From assembly GCF_007748095.1 (NCBI RefSeq), contig NZ_CP036287.1:4154001-4218000 (forward strand): a DNA stretch of 64,000 nt, in the 5' to 3' direction. The DNA comes from Engelhardtia mirabilis (GTDB lineage: Bacteria; Planctomycetota; UBA1135; GCA-002686595). The notes under the pieces are model-generated. The model had not been told where the DNA came from, searched no databases, and saw only the letters and a list, made by a program, of their open reading frames with translations. How positions within the stretch are numbered: position 1 is the first letter of the stretch; every line of letters starts with the position of its first letter. Below are positions 26,811-36,689 of this stretch, in pieces. The translations under genes were made by a program, and so were the position numbers.

Positions 26811-29267
26811 TCACTGCTGCTCGATGGGGACGAGCTCGAGGTCGCCGTAGAAGCCGACGTGGTCCTGGAGCGGTCCACCCAGGCTGACCTCGGTCGGCGT
26901 GAGAGAAAGTCCCGCGGACTCCAGCGAGGGCAGGGGCACCTGCCCCAGCACCGCCGCCAACTGGGGCACCAGGAAGCCGGCCAGGAAGTCGAGCCCCACC
27001 TGCAGCACGGTCAAGTCCCCGCCGGGGAAGGACCCCACCACCAAGCCGGTGACCTGCTCACCCGTCAGAGCCGCGGACAAGGTCCCGTCGGCCTGGATCG
27101 TGAGGCCCAGGTCGGCGCTGGCGTCGAGCACCAGGCGCAACACCGGAATCGGCGCATCGGCCCCGGCCACGCGGAACTCGACCACCAGACCGGCCAGGTC
27201 GATCGTGCCCAAGTTCGCGCTCCCGGGTGTCGCGCGCACGCGCGGCGCCAGGCTGCCCTCCGCGCGCATCTCGACCGGCGTGCCGACCGGAAAGCGATCG
27301 AAGCCGGCGCCGGGGAACAGCACCTGGAGGGCGTCGACGGTGAGCTGCTCGCCAGGTTGGCCCCCGAGCAGGGCCGGATCGACCAACTCCGCCAGGTCGC
27401 CGTCCAACAGCCCCGCGGCGGTCGAGGCGCAGAGCACCAGGTTCAGGAAGCCCGCCGAGGCCGCCAGGCCCGCGGTGTAGACCTGGCCGTTCGGGCTCAG
27501 GGCACCGAAGGCCGGACCGCTGCCGAAGGTCGCCGGGTAGACCGTCACCACCGGCGAGCCAGGCTCCGAGGACAGGGCCGCCGCGGCGCCGTTCATCCGT
27601 AAGGTGACCCCGCCCGACGTCTGCTGGACGCTGGCGAAGTCGGCGTCGATCTGCACGTCGACCTCGAGCGTCTCGAACAGGTTGCCGCTGAGCTCGTAGG
27701 AGTTGAGGATCTCCTCGATCGCCGGCCCCATCTCGGCGCTGAGTGAATCGGCCACCGCGCTCTCCACTTGCTCCTTGACCCAGTCCTCGATGATGAAGAG
27801 CTCGGCCACGGAGCCGAGGAAGCCGTCGAGGTCGAAGTTGAAGCCGTTCCGCACCACAGTCGGGTTCTGCAGATCGACGACGATCTCACCGTTCTGCACC
27901 GACAGCACCATCAGGGCCGAGAGGTCCGTCGAGCTGGAGTCGATCGATCCGGTCAGGTTGTAGGGGATCTCGAGCAGGTCGCCCCAGACGTCGAAGGTGG
28001 CGTGGACGTTCTTGACCTTGACCAAGCCGAGCAGACTGCCCGACTGGGGCACGAGCTGCAGGTCGATGTCCTGGCCGAAGCTGACCGAGGTGAACTTGAC
28101 CGTGGCCGAGAAGATGGTGAAGCCCCACAGCCCCTCGTTGTTCGCGACTTGGGTCGCCGGCAGGCCGAGCAGCAGAGCATCCAGATCCGCCGCCAGCAGC
28201 TCCTGTTCGCCGGCCTGGGCGACCATCTGCAAGCCCGCCGGAGCGAGGTGCGCCGAGAGCTGACCCGCCGCGCCGGCCGTGAGCGGGAGGGCCAGGCCCT
28301 GGCCGACGGTCACGCGCTTGCGCGCCACCTGGCCACCCGCAGTGGTCAACTCGAACAGCAGCGGCTCGAAGGCCGCCGCGGGATCGAAGGCGACGAACTG
28401 TGACGCGAAGGCGCCGCCCGGTCCCAGGGCGAGTGCGTTGCCGTCGAGCGTCAAGCCTGCACCGGCTACGGGTCCGGCGACGAGGCCCGACACGTTCAGG
28501 CCCGGCCCCGCGACCCAGGTGCCGTCGAGAGCCGGCGTGGTGTCGAGCCGGAAGGCCTGCACGAGGGTCTCGTCCACCGTCTCGACGCCACCCGCGCTGA
28601 CCCGCAACCGCGCGCCGTAGGTTCCCGGCAGGTCGGGCACCAGCACGCCGAAGAGGCCGTCGGCGTTGGCGATCGTCGCGCCGCTGCCGGGGGGCGCGGA
28701 GGTCAGCTCCCACAGCAGTGTGGTTCCGGCGGGGACCAGGCCGTCGGGGTCCGCTGCGTCGCCGCCGTCGAGCACGACGGCCGCCTCGACGAAGGTGGCC
28801 TGGTCCTGACCGGCGCCGACGGGCGGCACCACCGTGAGCAGCGCGCCTGGCGTCACAGCGAGCCCGAGCGGTTCGGCCGCGTCGAGCACCAGGCCCGCGA
28901 AGTGCACCTGGAGCCCGCTCAACACCGGCGCGTCAGGCACGATGCCCAGGGTCGCCAGGACTCCGGCGCCGTCGGTGCTGCCGAGCACCAGTTGGCCCAG
29001 CGCCGGCGTCAGGCCCAGCGGTACCGCGACCCCCGCGATCGTCGTGGGGCCCGGATCCACGTCGTAGTAGATGGCCGCGATCGAGCCCGGCGCTCCGCTG
29101 ACCTGGGCCACGAAGGACGTTCCGTACGTGACCTCGATCGACGAGGCCCCGTCGAGGGTCAGATCCGCGCCCCAGGCCGGCCCGCTCAGGGCCAAGCAGC
29201 CAAGTGTGGTGAGCGACCGGGTCCGGAACGAGCGACGCCATGCGGTCGGGGGGGTGTGGCTGTGCAT
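26811..29267 (-). CDS. Large secreted protein with a TULIP (BPI/LBP-like) lipid-binding candidate domain
   Basis: 818 residues. Signal peptide about 1-34 (ending GPAWGAD), Ig-like beta domains to about 250, then a carboxypeptidase-regulatory-like module (ALDGTWVAGPGLNVSG). Residues of about 375-590 resemble tubular lipid-binding proteins such as BPI/LBP: alternating amphipathic strands (FTIFSATVKFTSVSFGQDID, LLGLVKVKNVHATFDVWGDL, NGEIVVDLQNPTVVRNGFNF) followed by a long amphipathic helix (WVKEQVESAVADSLSAEMGP). The C-terminal 200 residues repeat this pattern, as in the two-barrel architecture. If correct it binds lipids outside the cytoplasm. The fold assignment is inference from pattern; a structure prediction would decide it. 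The stop abuts the amidase stop. Confidence 0.65.
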   Translation of the reverse strand: MHSHTPPTAWRRSFRTRSLTTLGCLALSGPAWGADLTLDGASSIEVTYGTSFVAQVSGAPGSIAAIYYDVDPGPTTIAGVAVPLGLTPALGQLVLGSTDGAGVLATLGIVPDAPVLSGLQVHFAGLVLDAAEPLGLAVTPGALLTVVPPVGAGQDQATFVEAAVVLDGGDAADPDGLVPAGTTLLWELTSAPPGSGATIANADGLFGVLVPDLPGTYGARLRVSAGGVETVDETLVQAFRLDTTPALDGTWVAGPGLNVSGLVAGPVAGAGLTLDGNALALGPGGAFASQFVAFDPAAAFEPLLFELTTAGGQVARKRVTVGQGLALPLTAGAAGQLSAHLAPAGLQMVAQAGEQELLAADLDALLLGLPATQVANNEGLWGFTIFSATVKFTSVSFGQDIDLQLVPQSGSLLGLVKVKNVHATFDVWGDLLEIPYNLTGSIDSSSTDLSALMVLSVQNGEIVVDLQNPTVVRNGFNFDLDGFLGSVAELFIIEDWVKEQVESAVADSLSAEMGPAIEEILNSYELSGNLFETLEVDVQIDADFASVQQTSGGVTLRMNGAAAALSSEPGSPVVTVYPATFGSGPAFGALSPNGQVYTAGLAASAGFLNLVLCASTAAGLLDGDLAELVDPALLGGQPGEQLTVDALQVLFPGAGFDRFPVGTPVEMRAEGSLAPRVRATPGSANLGTIDLAGLVVEFRVAGADAPIPVLRLVLDASADLGLTIQADGTLSAALTGEQVTGLVVGSFPGGDLTVLQVGLDFLAGFLVPQLAAVLGQVPLPSLESAGLSLTPTEVSLGGPLQDHVGFYGDLELVPIEQQ

Positions 29268-29360
29268 GGGCCCAACGATAGCGCCGCGCTCCGCCGACGA
29301 CCGACTCGCGGGGTCGATCGACCTGCACTACCCTCCCTGATTCGCCGTGAAACCGTATAG

Positions 29361-30512
29361 ATGGCGCCCCAGCCCCGCATCATCTCCCCCATGACCGATC
29401 GACCGACCCCCTCGAAGGCCCGTCGCGCCCTGCTCGTCTCCTCCATCTCCTTGGCGGTGATGGTCCTCGGCAGCGAGCTGCTGCTGCGCGTCGTCGGCTT
29501 CAGCAACGAAGAACCCGACCCGGTCTACGCCGTCTGGGGCAACGAACTCGATGCCCAGATGAAGAGCGGGCGCGGCCTGCACCAGATCACCATCGGGACC
29601 CTCTGGGAGCCGCGGCCCGGCGCCGAGATCCCCATGGCCCCGGGCGAGTTCGTCAACAGCGCGGGCTTCCGAGGGCCCGAGCGCGAGGTCGCCAAGCCCG
29701 ACGGCGTGGTGCGCGTGCTGACCCTCGGCGACTCGTCCTCGTTCGGGATGAAGGTCGCCTACGACGAGTGCTACACGGCTCAACTGGAACAGAACCTGCG
29801 CGGCGCCGGCCTCGACGCCGAGACCATCGCCGGCGGCGTGATCGGCTACACCATCGCCCAGGGCCTGGAGCGCTTCCGCAAGCTGTCGGTCTACTCGCCC
29901 GACGTGGTCGTCCTGGCCTTCGGCGCCGTCAACGAGCTCTATCCCGCCCAGGGGCTGCCCGACCGCCCGAAGATCGCCCATCAGAAGGGCGTCGGTTTCT
30001 CCAAGACCGACGTGCTGCGCGCCAACTCCAAGCTGGTGCAACTCGCCCACTACGTGCGCGACGACCTGCTCGGCGGCCGCGAGGCCGATCGGATCGCCAA
30101 GTACGAGGCCTGGGTCAAGGCCGAGCAACACGTGGGCGGCCAGGGCGCCCTCGACTGGCCCGGAACCCGTCGCGTTGCCCCCGAGGACTTCGGCGCCTAC
30201 CTGGACGAGTTCGTGGGCGAGATCCGCGCCGCGGGCGCGATCCCGGTGCTGCTGTCGATGCCCAGGCAGCGGGTGTACGAGGTCGAGTCGCCCTTCTGCC
30301 TGAAGTACACCAAGCAGCTCGAGGCCGCCGCCGAGCGCCTGGACGTGCCGCTCGTGGACGGGCGCGACCTGTTCAAGTGGGACGAGGTCGAGCGCCCGGA
30401 CCCCGACCAGTTGTTCCTCGACCACTTCCATCCCTCGGCGGAGGGTCATCAGATCCTGGCCGGCGGACTGGCGCCGGTCGTGCTCGAAGCCCTCGCTGGA
30501 ACGCGCGACTGA
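29361..30512 (+). CDS. SGNH/GDSL hydrolase-like membrane-anchored protein
   Basis: 383 residues: one N-terminal membrane helix (about 22-42, ALLVSSISLAVMVLGSELLL) and an SGNH domain with block I LTLGDSSSFGMK (nucleophile Ser), block III FGAVNE, and block V DHFHPSAEGH with the catalytic Asp/His. It is the second such protein here (see 14985-16253) and shares its layout. A second in-frame ATG at 29391 would remove ten residues and place the membrane helix nearer the start; neither has a clear ribosome-binding site. Esterase on a periplasmic or cell-wall glycan is the likely role. Confidence 0.85.
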   Translation: MAPQPRIISPMTDRPTPSKARRALLVSSISLAVMVLGSELLLRVVGFSNEEPDPVYAVWGNELDAQMKSGRGLHQITIGTLWEPRPGAEIPMAPGEFVNSAGFRGPEREVAKPDGVVRVLTLGDSSSFGMKVAYDECYTAQLEQNLRGAGLDAETIAGGVIGYTIAQGLERFRKLSVYSPDVVVLAFGAVNELYPAQGLPDRPKIAHQKGVGFSKTDVLRANSKLVQLAHYVRDDLLGGREADRIAKYEAWVKAEQHVGGQGALDWPGTRRVAPEDFGAYLDEFVGEIRAAGAIPVLLSMPRQRVYEVESPFCLKYTKQLEAAAERLDVPLVDGRDLFKWDEVERPDPDQLFLDHFHPSAEGHQILAGGLAPVVLEALAGTRD

Positions 30513-30566
30513 GGGGAGCGCGGCGCGGCCGCGCCCCCCCTCGCCGCGCCTGCTCGATCGCCGCGC

Positions 30567-33500
30567 CTACTTGCCCGCGTCGATGTCGGCCAAGAGCGCT
30601 GCGACCGCCGCTTCGAGCTGGGCGTCGACGCCAGCGGCTTCGTCGGTCGGCGTGCGCGGCACGTCCACGTCGGGCAGCGCACCGTGGTGCTCCATGTCCG
30701 TGCCGTCGGGCAGGTACCAGCCGCGGAACGGACGGCGCACGACGGTGCCGTCGATCAACTGCGCGGCGCCGGTGGAGATGACGCCGCCGAAGGTCTGGGT
30801 GCCGATCAAGCGCCCGCGACCGATGGTCCGGATCGAGTGGGCGAAGATCTCCGCGTTCGAGAAGGAGTTCTCGTTGATCAACACGGCGATCGGACGCGAG
30901 TAGCCGTAGATCAGGCGCCGATCGCGCGGGTAGGCGTCGGTCGGAACGCTGGCCGGATCCGCGCCGCGGGGCACGGTGAAGGCGTGGTTCGGCGCCGTCA
31001 GCGAGGCCAACAGGATGTCGGTGGTCGACCCACCGCCGTTGTCCCGCACGTCGATCAAGAGCCCGTCCTTGCCGTGGGCGGCAGCGTAGAGGTCGCGCTC
31101 GAAGTCGCGCACGTAGCGCATGCTCATGCCGCGGATGTGGAGGTAGCCCAGGCGTCCGCCCGAGAGGCGCTCGACGTCGTCGCGCCTGGCGAGCACGTCA
31201 TGCTCGTAGCGCAGGTCGCGCTCGGCTGTGTAGGACATCGGCTCGATCACGAGCTGTCGCACGGTGCCGTCGACACCGCGCACGCCCAGGAGCAGCTCGG
31301 CTCCCTCGGTCCCCTCGAGCACCGTGTAGAGGTCCCGCTCTGGCAGGCTGCCCAGGGGCGCCAGGGCCCGACCCGCCATCGACACGATCACCTCGCCGGC
31401 CTCGATGCGGCTCGCCTCCCGGTCGGCCGGACCACCGAGGATCACCTCGGTGACCTCGAAGCCGCCCACGACGGGCTCGATGTCGACGCCCAGGTAGCCG
31501 GTGTCCTGGGAGGGCGCGCGGAAGGCATCGCCGCCGAAGATGCCCAGGTGCGAGCCGTCCAACTCGCCGAAGAGCATCGTGCCCACGCGATTGAACTCGT
31601 CCGAGGTCCGTGTGCCCTGCGCCAGGGTCAGGTAGCGCTGGGTCAACGCACCCCAGTCCAGGCCCTTGAGGGTCGGGTGGTAGAAGGCGAATTCCAGCAC
31701 GCCGGCCGCCTCGAGGAACTTCTGACGTTGCTGGGCCGCAATCTCGAAGCGCGCGCGCGCGTCGATGTCGAAGGTCTCGGCCTTGCCGCCGTCGGCCTTG
31801 ACGCGCTTGGCCTGACCGCCCTCGACGAAGGCGATCTGCTTGCCGTCCGGGCTGAAGCGCACGTTGCCGGGACTGCCGCCGACGACCTTCTCGCGCTCGT
31901 CCCCATCGGCACCGATCGACCACAGACCGCTGTCCTCGCCCACGGAGCCCGTGAACACGACCTTGGAGCCACCGGGGCTGATGCCGAGGTTCGACTCGGA
32001 GCCGGGCAAGCTGGTCAGGCGCCGGGCGCGTAGCCAGGCGTCGTCGAGGTCCAGCTCGAAGGGCTCGGGCTGCTCGGTGTCCTCGTCGATGGCGCCACGC
32101 TTGGCGAAGGCCTTCTCGGCCTCTTCGAAGTGCTCGGCGAGCTCGTACTGGGAGAGGCCCTCGAGGGAGCGATCCAGGTAGACGCGCCACACGTCCCACT
32201 CGAAGTTCTCACCGGCGCGCTCGGACAGGAACACCAGCACCTTGCCGTCCGCCGACAGGCGCGGCTCGTGGTCGATGTCCGGATGGCGCGTGACGTTGAC
32301 CGGCTCGAAGGTCCAGTCGACGGCGTCCGCCGGCCCCACGTCGCCGATCCACACGTCGCCGTTGAAGTCCAGGTCGCTGACCGCATAGACCAGGTGGCGG
32401 GAGTCGGCGGCCCACTCGACCTCGGGCTCGTCCCAGTTCCCGAGCAGGGTGCGCGAGGCGCCACTGGCCAGGTCCATCAGCACCATGTCGCCGCGCTCGC
32501 GCAGGTACAGCAGCGAGCGACCGTCGGGCGAGGGCAGGGGGTGCCAGAGGTGGACGTCGGGATCGAGCACCAGGGGCTCGACGGTGAAGGTCAAGGCTTG
32601 GGCCCAGCGCTCGCCGGGGGTCGGGCCCTCGGGCTCGTCGTCTTCGTCGGACTCCGCCTCGTCCCCATCCCCTTCATCCTCGGTCGTCGCGTCCGATTCC
32701 GGCTCGGTGCCCTCGACGTCCACGTCGACCTCCGTATCCGAAGACGTATCGCCGGCTTCCGACTCCGCCGCTTCGTCGTCGGACTCCTCCGCCGCGCTCT
32801 CCGGGGCCTCCGCGGGCTCGAGGTCCTGGCGCGCCAGGGCCACACGCGCGGTGTAGATGCCCTTGCGGCCACTCTCGTCGGAGACGAAGTAGAGGGTCGC
32901 GCCGTCCGGCGACCAGGCCACGTCCGCCTCTCGCGAGACGCTGTCGGTGATGCGCCGCGTGGGCCGATCCTCCGCGGTGGCGCGCACCAGGACCTCACCG
33001 CGGGCGACCACCGCGACCGTGGCCCCGTCGGGCGAGACGGCGCTCTCGTCCACCTCGCGCGCGAGGTCCACGACGTCGACGTCCGCCTCGCTGTCGTCTA
33101 CGGACAGGGCGATGGCCACGACCCGGGGAGCCGCGTCCGCCTGGCCGAGGTCGAGGGTGTAGATCCGATCCCAGACGGCGAAGGCCGCGTGCTTGCCGTC
33201 GACCGAGACGTCCAGGTCGCGCACGCCGTGGCCGATGGTCGGCTCGCCGGGCGCCGGGACGAAATTCGTCAGGGCTTCGGTGCGGCCCGCGGCGTCGGTG
33301 CGCCAGACCTGGTTCGAGCCGCTGCGGCTGGACACGAAGACCAGGCCGCCGTCCGGGGTCGGAAAGCCGGCGTGCTCGCTCGCGTCGGAGGGCGCCAGGA
33401 CCTCGAAGGCGCCGCTGGCGAGGTCGAGGGACCACAGTTCGGGCGCTCCGGGGCCGCGGTAGCGCGGGCGCTCGTAGAGGTCGCGGCCGCGGCGGAAGAC

Positions 33501-34109
33501 CACGCGCCCGTCCGCGCCCTGGTGGGGCTCGGAGCCGAAGGCGTCGGTCAAGCGCGTGATCGGCCCGCCATCGATGCCGACCCGGAACATGCGCGAGGCG
33601 CGGTAGAGCCCCGGCTCGCGGGAGCTGGCGAAGAGCAGCGCGCTCCCGTCGCCCGTGAAGCCACCCAGGGACTCGCTGCGGTCGGTGCTCGTGACTCGCC
33701 GCGGCTCACCGGCGATCAAGCGGCCGCCCTGCTGCTCCAGGTCCACCACGTAGAGGTTCGTGGCGCCGTCGCGATTGGACTCGAAGGCCAGGCGGCGCCC
33801 GTCGGGCGCGAAGGCCGAGCGGCCCTCGCGCGCGGGGTGTGCGGTCAGCCGCGAGGCCACGCCACCGGCGGCGGGCACCGCCCAGAGGTCGCCGGCGTGG
33901 CTGAAGGCGATCCACTGACCGGTCGGATCGATGGAGGGGAACTGCGGCAGGCCCGGGGCCCGCAGCACGTCCGTCCGCGCGTTGGCGCGGGGCTCGAACA
34001 CCGTCGGCTCGACGTCGGCGACGACCGCCGCGGGCTGCGGCAGGGCGCAGGCGGCGGTCAGGGCGGGCGAGAGCAGGAGCAGGCCGAGCAGGGTTCGCGT
34101 GGGTTCCAT
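30567..34109 (-). CDS. Tricorn-type peptidase (S41 family) lipoprotein
   Basis: 1180-residue homologue of the tricorn protease, which degrades peptides released by other proteases. Lipoprotein signal LTAAC (Cys21); WD40-like/PD40 propeller repeats (DPTGQWIAFSHAGDLWAVPA, SPDGATLYFVSDESGRKGIY, SADGKVLVFLSERAG) to about residue 760; an acidic Glu/Asp/Ser stretch at about 440-515 splits the propeller; a core domain; a PDZ domain (YLGVDIEPVVGGFEVTEV); and the S41 domain with GYLHIRGMS, LLIDVRDNGGGST and the nucleophile region NENSFSNAEIFAHS, GTQTFGGVIS. The ending HGALPDVDVPRTP is typical of tricorn. It is divergent from the M1 aminopeptidase (150 bases), suggesting joint peptide breakdown. Confidence 0.93.
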   Translation of the reverse strand: MEPTRTLLGLLLLSPALTAACALPQPAAVVADVEPTVFEPRANARTDVLRAPGLPQFPSIDPTGQWIAFSHAGDLWAVPAAGGVASRLTAHPAREGRSAFAPDGRRLAFESNRDGATNLYVVDLEQQGGRLIAGEPRRVTSTDRSESLGGFTGDGSALLFASSREPGLYRASRMFRVGIDGGPITRLTDAFGSEPHQGADGRVVFRRGRDLYERPRYRGPGAPELWSLDLASGAFEVLAPSDASEHAGFPTPDGGLVFVSSRSGSNQVWRTDAAGRTEALTNFVPAPGEPTIGHGVRDLDVSVDGKHAAFAVWDRIYTLDLGQADAAPRVVAIALSVDDSEADVDVVDLAREVDESAVSPDGATVAVVARGEVLVRATAEDRPTRRITDSVSREADVAWSPDGATLYFVSDESGRKGIYTARVALARQDLEPAEAPESAAEESDDEAAESEAGDTSSDTEVDVDVEGTEPESDATTEDEGDGDEAESDEDDEPEGPTPGERWAQALTFTVEPLVLDPDVHLWHPLPSPDGRSLLYLRERGDMVLMDLASGASRTLLGNWDEPEVEWAADSRHLVYAVSDLDFNGDVWIGDVGPADAVDWTFEPVNVTRHPDIDHEPRLSADGKVLVFLSERAGENFEWDVWRVYLDRSLEGLSQYELAEHFEEAEKAFAKRGAIDEDTEQPEPFELDLDDAWLRARRLTSLPGSESNLGISPGGSKVVFTGSVGEDSGLWSIGADGDEREKVVGGSPGNVRFSPDGKQIAFVEGGQAKRVKADGGKAETFDIDARARFEIAAQQRQKFLEAAGVLEFAFYHPTLKGLDWGALTQRYLTLAQGTRTSDEFNRVGTMLFGELDGSHLGIFGGDAFRAPSQDTGYLGVDIEPVVGGFEVTEVILGGPADREASRIEAGEVIVSMAGRALAPLGSLPERDLYTVLEGTEGAELLLGVRGVDGTVRQLVIEPMSYTAERDLRYEHDVLARRDDVERLSGGRLGYLHIRGMSMRYVRDFERDLYAAAHGKDGLLIDVRDNGGGSTTDILLASLTAPNHAFTVPRGADPASVPTDAYPRDRRLIYGYSRPIAVLINENSFSNAEIFAHSIRTIGRGRLIGTQTFGGVISTGAAQLIDGTVVRRPFRGWYLPDGTDMEHHGALPDVDVPRTPTDEAAGVDAQLEAAVAALLADIDAGK

Positions 34110-34259
34110 AGGGGTCGCTGGGTGTTTTCGGAGCGGGAGGGCGCCGCCGGGCGGGGCGCGATCCTACCGCCAGGCCATGGGAGGCTGGACCGCAGTGCCG
34201 GAGCCGAGGAAGATCTCCCCTCGCTACCCCCCGGTACGCGCCCTCGACCCCCAGCCACC

Positions 34260-36689
34260 GTGATCGCCGTGCAATCAGTCTCCCTCCCGCGTCCCCTCGC
34301 CCTCCGTCGCCTGGTCCTGACCGCCGCCGCCGCCGTCGCGGTCCAGGGCTTCGCCATCGCCCAGGGCGTCGGCGAAGCGCCGCCCGCGCGCTCGGGCAAG
34401 GACGTGTTCCGCCAACTCGAGGAGGTCCTGCCGACCCCCAACGCCTACCGCAACGCATCGGGTGCACCGGGGCACGAGTACTGGCAGCAGAAGGTCGACT
34501 ACGCCATCGAGATCAGCCTCGACGAGGACAGCCGTCGCTTCACAGGCTCGGAGCGGATCACCTACACCAACAACTCGCCCGACGAGCTGCGCTACCTCTG
34601 GGTCCAGCTCGAGAACAACCTGTACTCGCCCGACAGCCACGGCGCCCTCGTGGAGGAGAACTCGGGGCTCGCGAAGGAGGGCTTCGGAACGATGCGCGCG
34701 ATGCTGGCGCGCGACGAGTTCGAGGGCGGCATCGACGTGCTGGCCGTGCGCGACGGCGCCGGCGCGGCCCTCACGCACACGGTCGTCGACACGATGATGC
34801 GGGTGGACCTGCCCCAACCGCTGGCCTCCGGGGCCCGGACCGAGTTCGAGATCGACTGGACCTTCGTCATGAACGACTCCAGGGAGGTCTGGGCACGGGC
34901 CGCCGCCGAGTACTTCGAGGACGACGGCAACTGGATCTTCGAGGTGGCCCACTGGTTCCCGCGCCTGGCGGCCTACACCGACGTCAACGGCTGGCAACAC
35001 AAGCAGTTCCTGGGCCGCGGCGAGTTCACGCTCGAGTTCGGGGACTACCAGGTCGAGATCACCGTGCCCGCCGACCACGTGGTGGCGGCCACCGGGGTGC
35101 TGCAGAACCCGGACGAGGTGCTGACGGCGCAGCAGCGCCAGCGACTGGCCGAGGCCGAGCGCTCCGACGCGCCGGTACTGGTCATCACGCCGGCCGAAGC
35201 CGACGCCAACGAGCAGGAGCGCGCGGACGGCACGGCCACCTGGAAGTTCGCCGCCGAGAACGTGCGCGACTTCGCCTGGGCCAGCTCACGCAAGTTCGCC
35301 TGGGACGCGATGGGCGTGGACATCGACGGCCGCCGCGTGCTGGCCATGTCCTACTTCCCGGGCGAGGGTGAGCCCCTGTGGAGCCGCTACTCGACCCACG
35401 CCGTGGCCCACACCCTCGAGGTCTACTCCAAGTTCGCGGTGCCCTACCCCTGGCCGGTGGCGATCAGCGTCAACGGGCCCGTGGGCGGCATGGAGTACCC
35501 GATGATCTGCTTCAACGGGCCGCGACCCGAGGAGGACGGGACCTACTCGGCGCGCACCAAGTACGGCCTGATCTCCGTGGTCATCCACGAGGTCGGCCAC
35601 AACTGGTTCCCGATGTATATCAACTCGGACGAGCGCCAGTGGACCTGGATGGACGAGGGGCTGAACACCTTCGTCCAGTACTTGGCCGAGCAGGAGTGGG
35701 AGCCGGACTACCCCTCGCGCCGCGGCGAGCCGCGCAACATCACCGGGTACATGTCGAGCGCCAACCAGGTGCCGATCATGACCAACTCGGAGACCCTGCT
35801 GCAGTTCGGCAACAACGCCTACGCCAAGCCGGCCACGGCCCTGAACGTGCTGCGCGAGACGGTCATGGGGCGCGAGCTGTTCGACTTCGCCTTCGGCGAG
35901 TACGCCCGGCGCTGGGCCTCCAAGCGGCCCCAGCCCGCGGACCTGTTCCGCACCATGGAGGACGCCTCCGCGGTCGACCTGGACTGGTTCTGGCGCGGCT
36001 GGTTCTACACCACCGACCACGTCAACCTGGGGATCGTAGGCGTCGAGGAGTTCACCCTGGACCCCGGTGACCCGCAGATCGCCAAGGCGCGCGACCGCGC
36101 CGAGGACGAGGCCCGGCCCGAGACCCTGGGCGAGCAGCGCAACGCGGCCCTGGCCAAGCGCTCGGATCGCTATCCGGAGCTGCTCGACTTCTACAACAGC
36201 TACGACGAGTTCGCCGTCACCTATCAGGACGAGCAGGCCTACGCAGACCTGATCGAGGGCCTCGACCCCTGGGAGCGGGAGCTGATCGAGCGCGAGATGC
36301 CGTACTTCACCGCGGTCACCATCGCCAACCACGGCGGGCTGGTGATGCCGGTGATTCTCGAACTGCACCTGGAGGGTGGTCTGGTCCAGGAGGTCCGGAT
36401 CCCCGCCGAGATCTGGCGCCAGAACGACCTGCGCGTGACCAAGCTGCTGATGACCGAGGCGCGCATCGAGAGCATCGTGCTCGACCCCCACGAGGAGACC
36501 GCCGACGTCGACACGTCCGACAACCACTTCCCGCAGCAGCCCGTGCGCACGCGCTTCGAGCTGTTCAAGGACAAGGACAAGCAGAACCCGATGCAGCTCG
36601 AGCGCGCGGCCGAGAAGGCCCGTGCGGAAGCGGCGGAGGGCGCTGAAGCGGTCGACGACGGCGGTGAAGGCGCGGTCGGCGGGCGGTGA
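34260..36689 (+). CDS. M1-family metallo-aminopeptidase, exported
   Basis: 809-residue zinc aminopeptidase of the gluzincin M1 family. N-terminal signal peptide (about 1-30, ending GFAIAQ), beta-saddle domain, then the catalytic domain with GGMEYP (substitute for GAMEN) and the zinc motif HEVGH at 443-447 with Glu466, giving HExxH-x18-E. The helical C-terminal domain is followed by a Lys/Glu/Ala-rich tail. The GTG at 34260 was chosen because it precedes the signal peptide; the frame is open for a further 710 codons upstream, but that only mirrors the tricorn gene. It overlaps the DUF6702 start (GTGA), so the two are translationally coupled. Confidence 0.94.
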   Translation: MIAVQSVSLPRPLALRRLVLTAAAAVAVQGFAIAQGVGEAPPARSGKDVFRQLEEVLPTPNAYRNASGAPGHEYWQQKVDYAIEISLDEDSRRFTGSERITYTNNSPDELRYLWVQLENNLYSPDSHGALVEENSGLAKEGFGTMRAMLARDEFEGGIDVLAVRDGAGAALTHTVVDTMMRVDLPQPLASGARTEFEIDWTFVMNDSREVWARAAAEYFEDDGNWIFEVAHWFPRLAAYTDVNGWQHKQFLGRGEFTLEFGDYQVEITVPADHVVAATGVLQNPDEVLTAQQRQRLAEAERSDAPVLVITPAEADANEQERADGTATWKFAAENVRDFAWASSRKFAWDAMGVDIDGRRVLAMSYFPGEGEPLWSRYSTHAVAHTLEVYSKFAVPYPWPVAISVNGPVGGMEYPMICFNGPRPEEDGTYSARTKYGLISVVIHEVGHNWFPMYINSDERQWTWMDEGLNTFVQYLAEQEWEPDYPSRRGEPRNITGYMSSANQVPIMTNSETLLQFGNNAYAKPATALNVLRETVMGRELFDFAFGEYARRWASKRPQPADLFRTMEDASAVDLDWFWRGWFYTTDHVNLGIVGVEEFTLDPGDPQIAKARDRAEDEARPETLGEQRNAALAKRSDRYPELLDFYNSYDEFAVTYQDEQAYADLIEGLDPWERELIEREMPYFTAVTIANHGGLVMPVILELHLEGGLVQEVRIPAEIWRQNDLRVTKLLMTEARIESIVLDPHEETADVDTSDNHFPQQPVRTRFELFKDKDKQNPMQLERAAEKARAEAAEGAEAVDDGGEGAVGGR

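Noticed and set aside
32130..34259. A very long plus-strand open frame running through the tricorn gene into the M1 gene
   Set aside because: It is the mirror of the well-supported tricorn protease on the minus strand; high G+C removes stops from antisense frames. Only the part from 34260 resembles a protein family.
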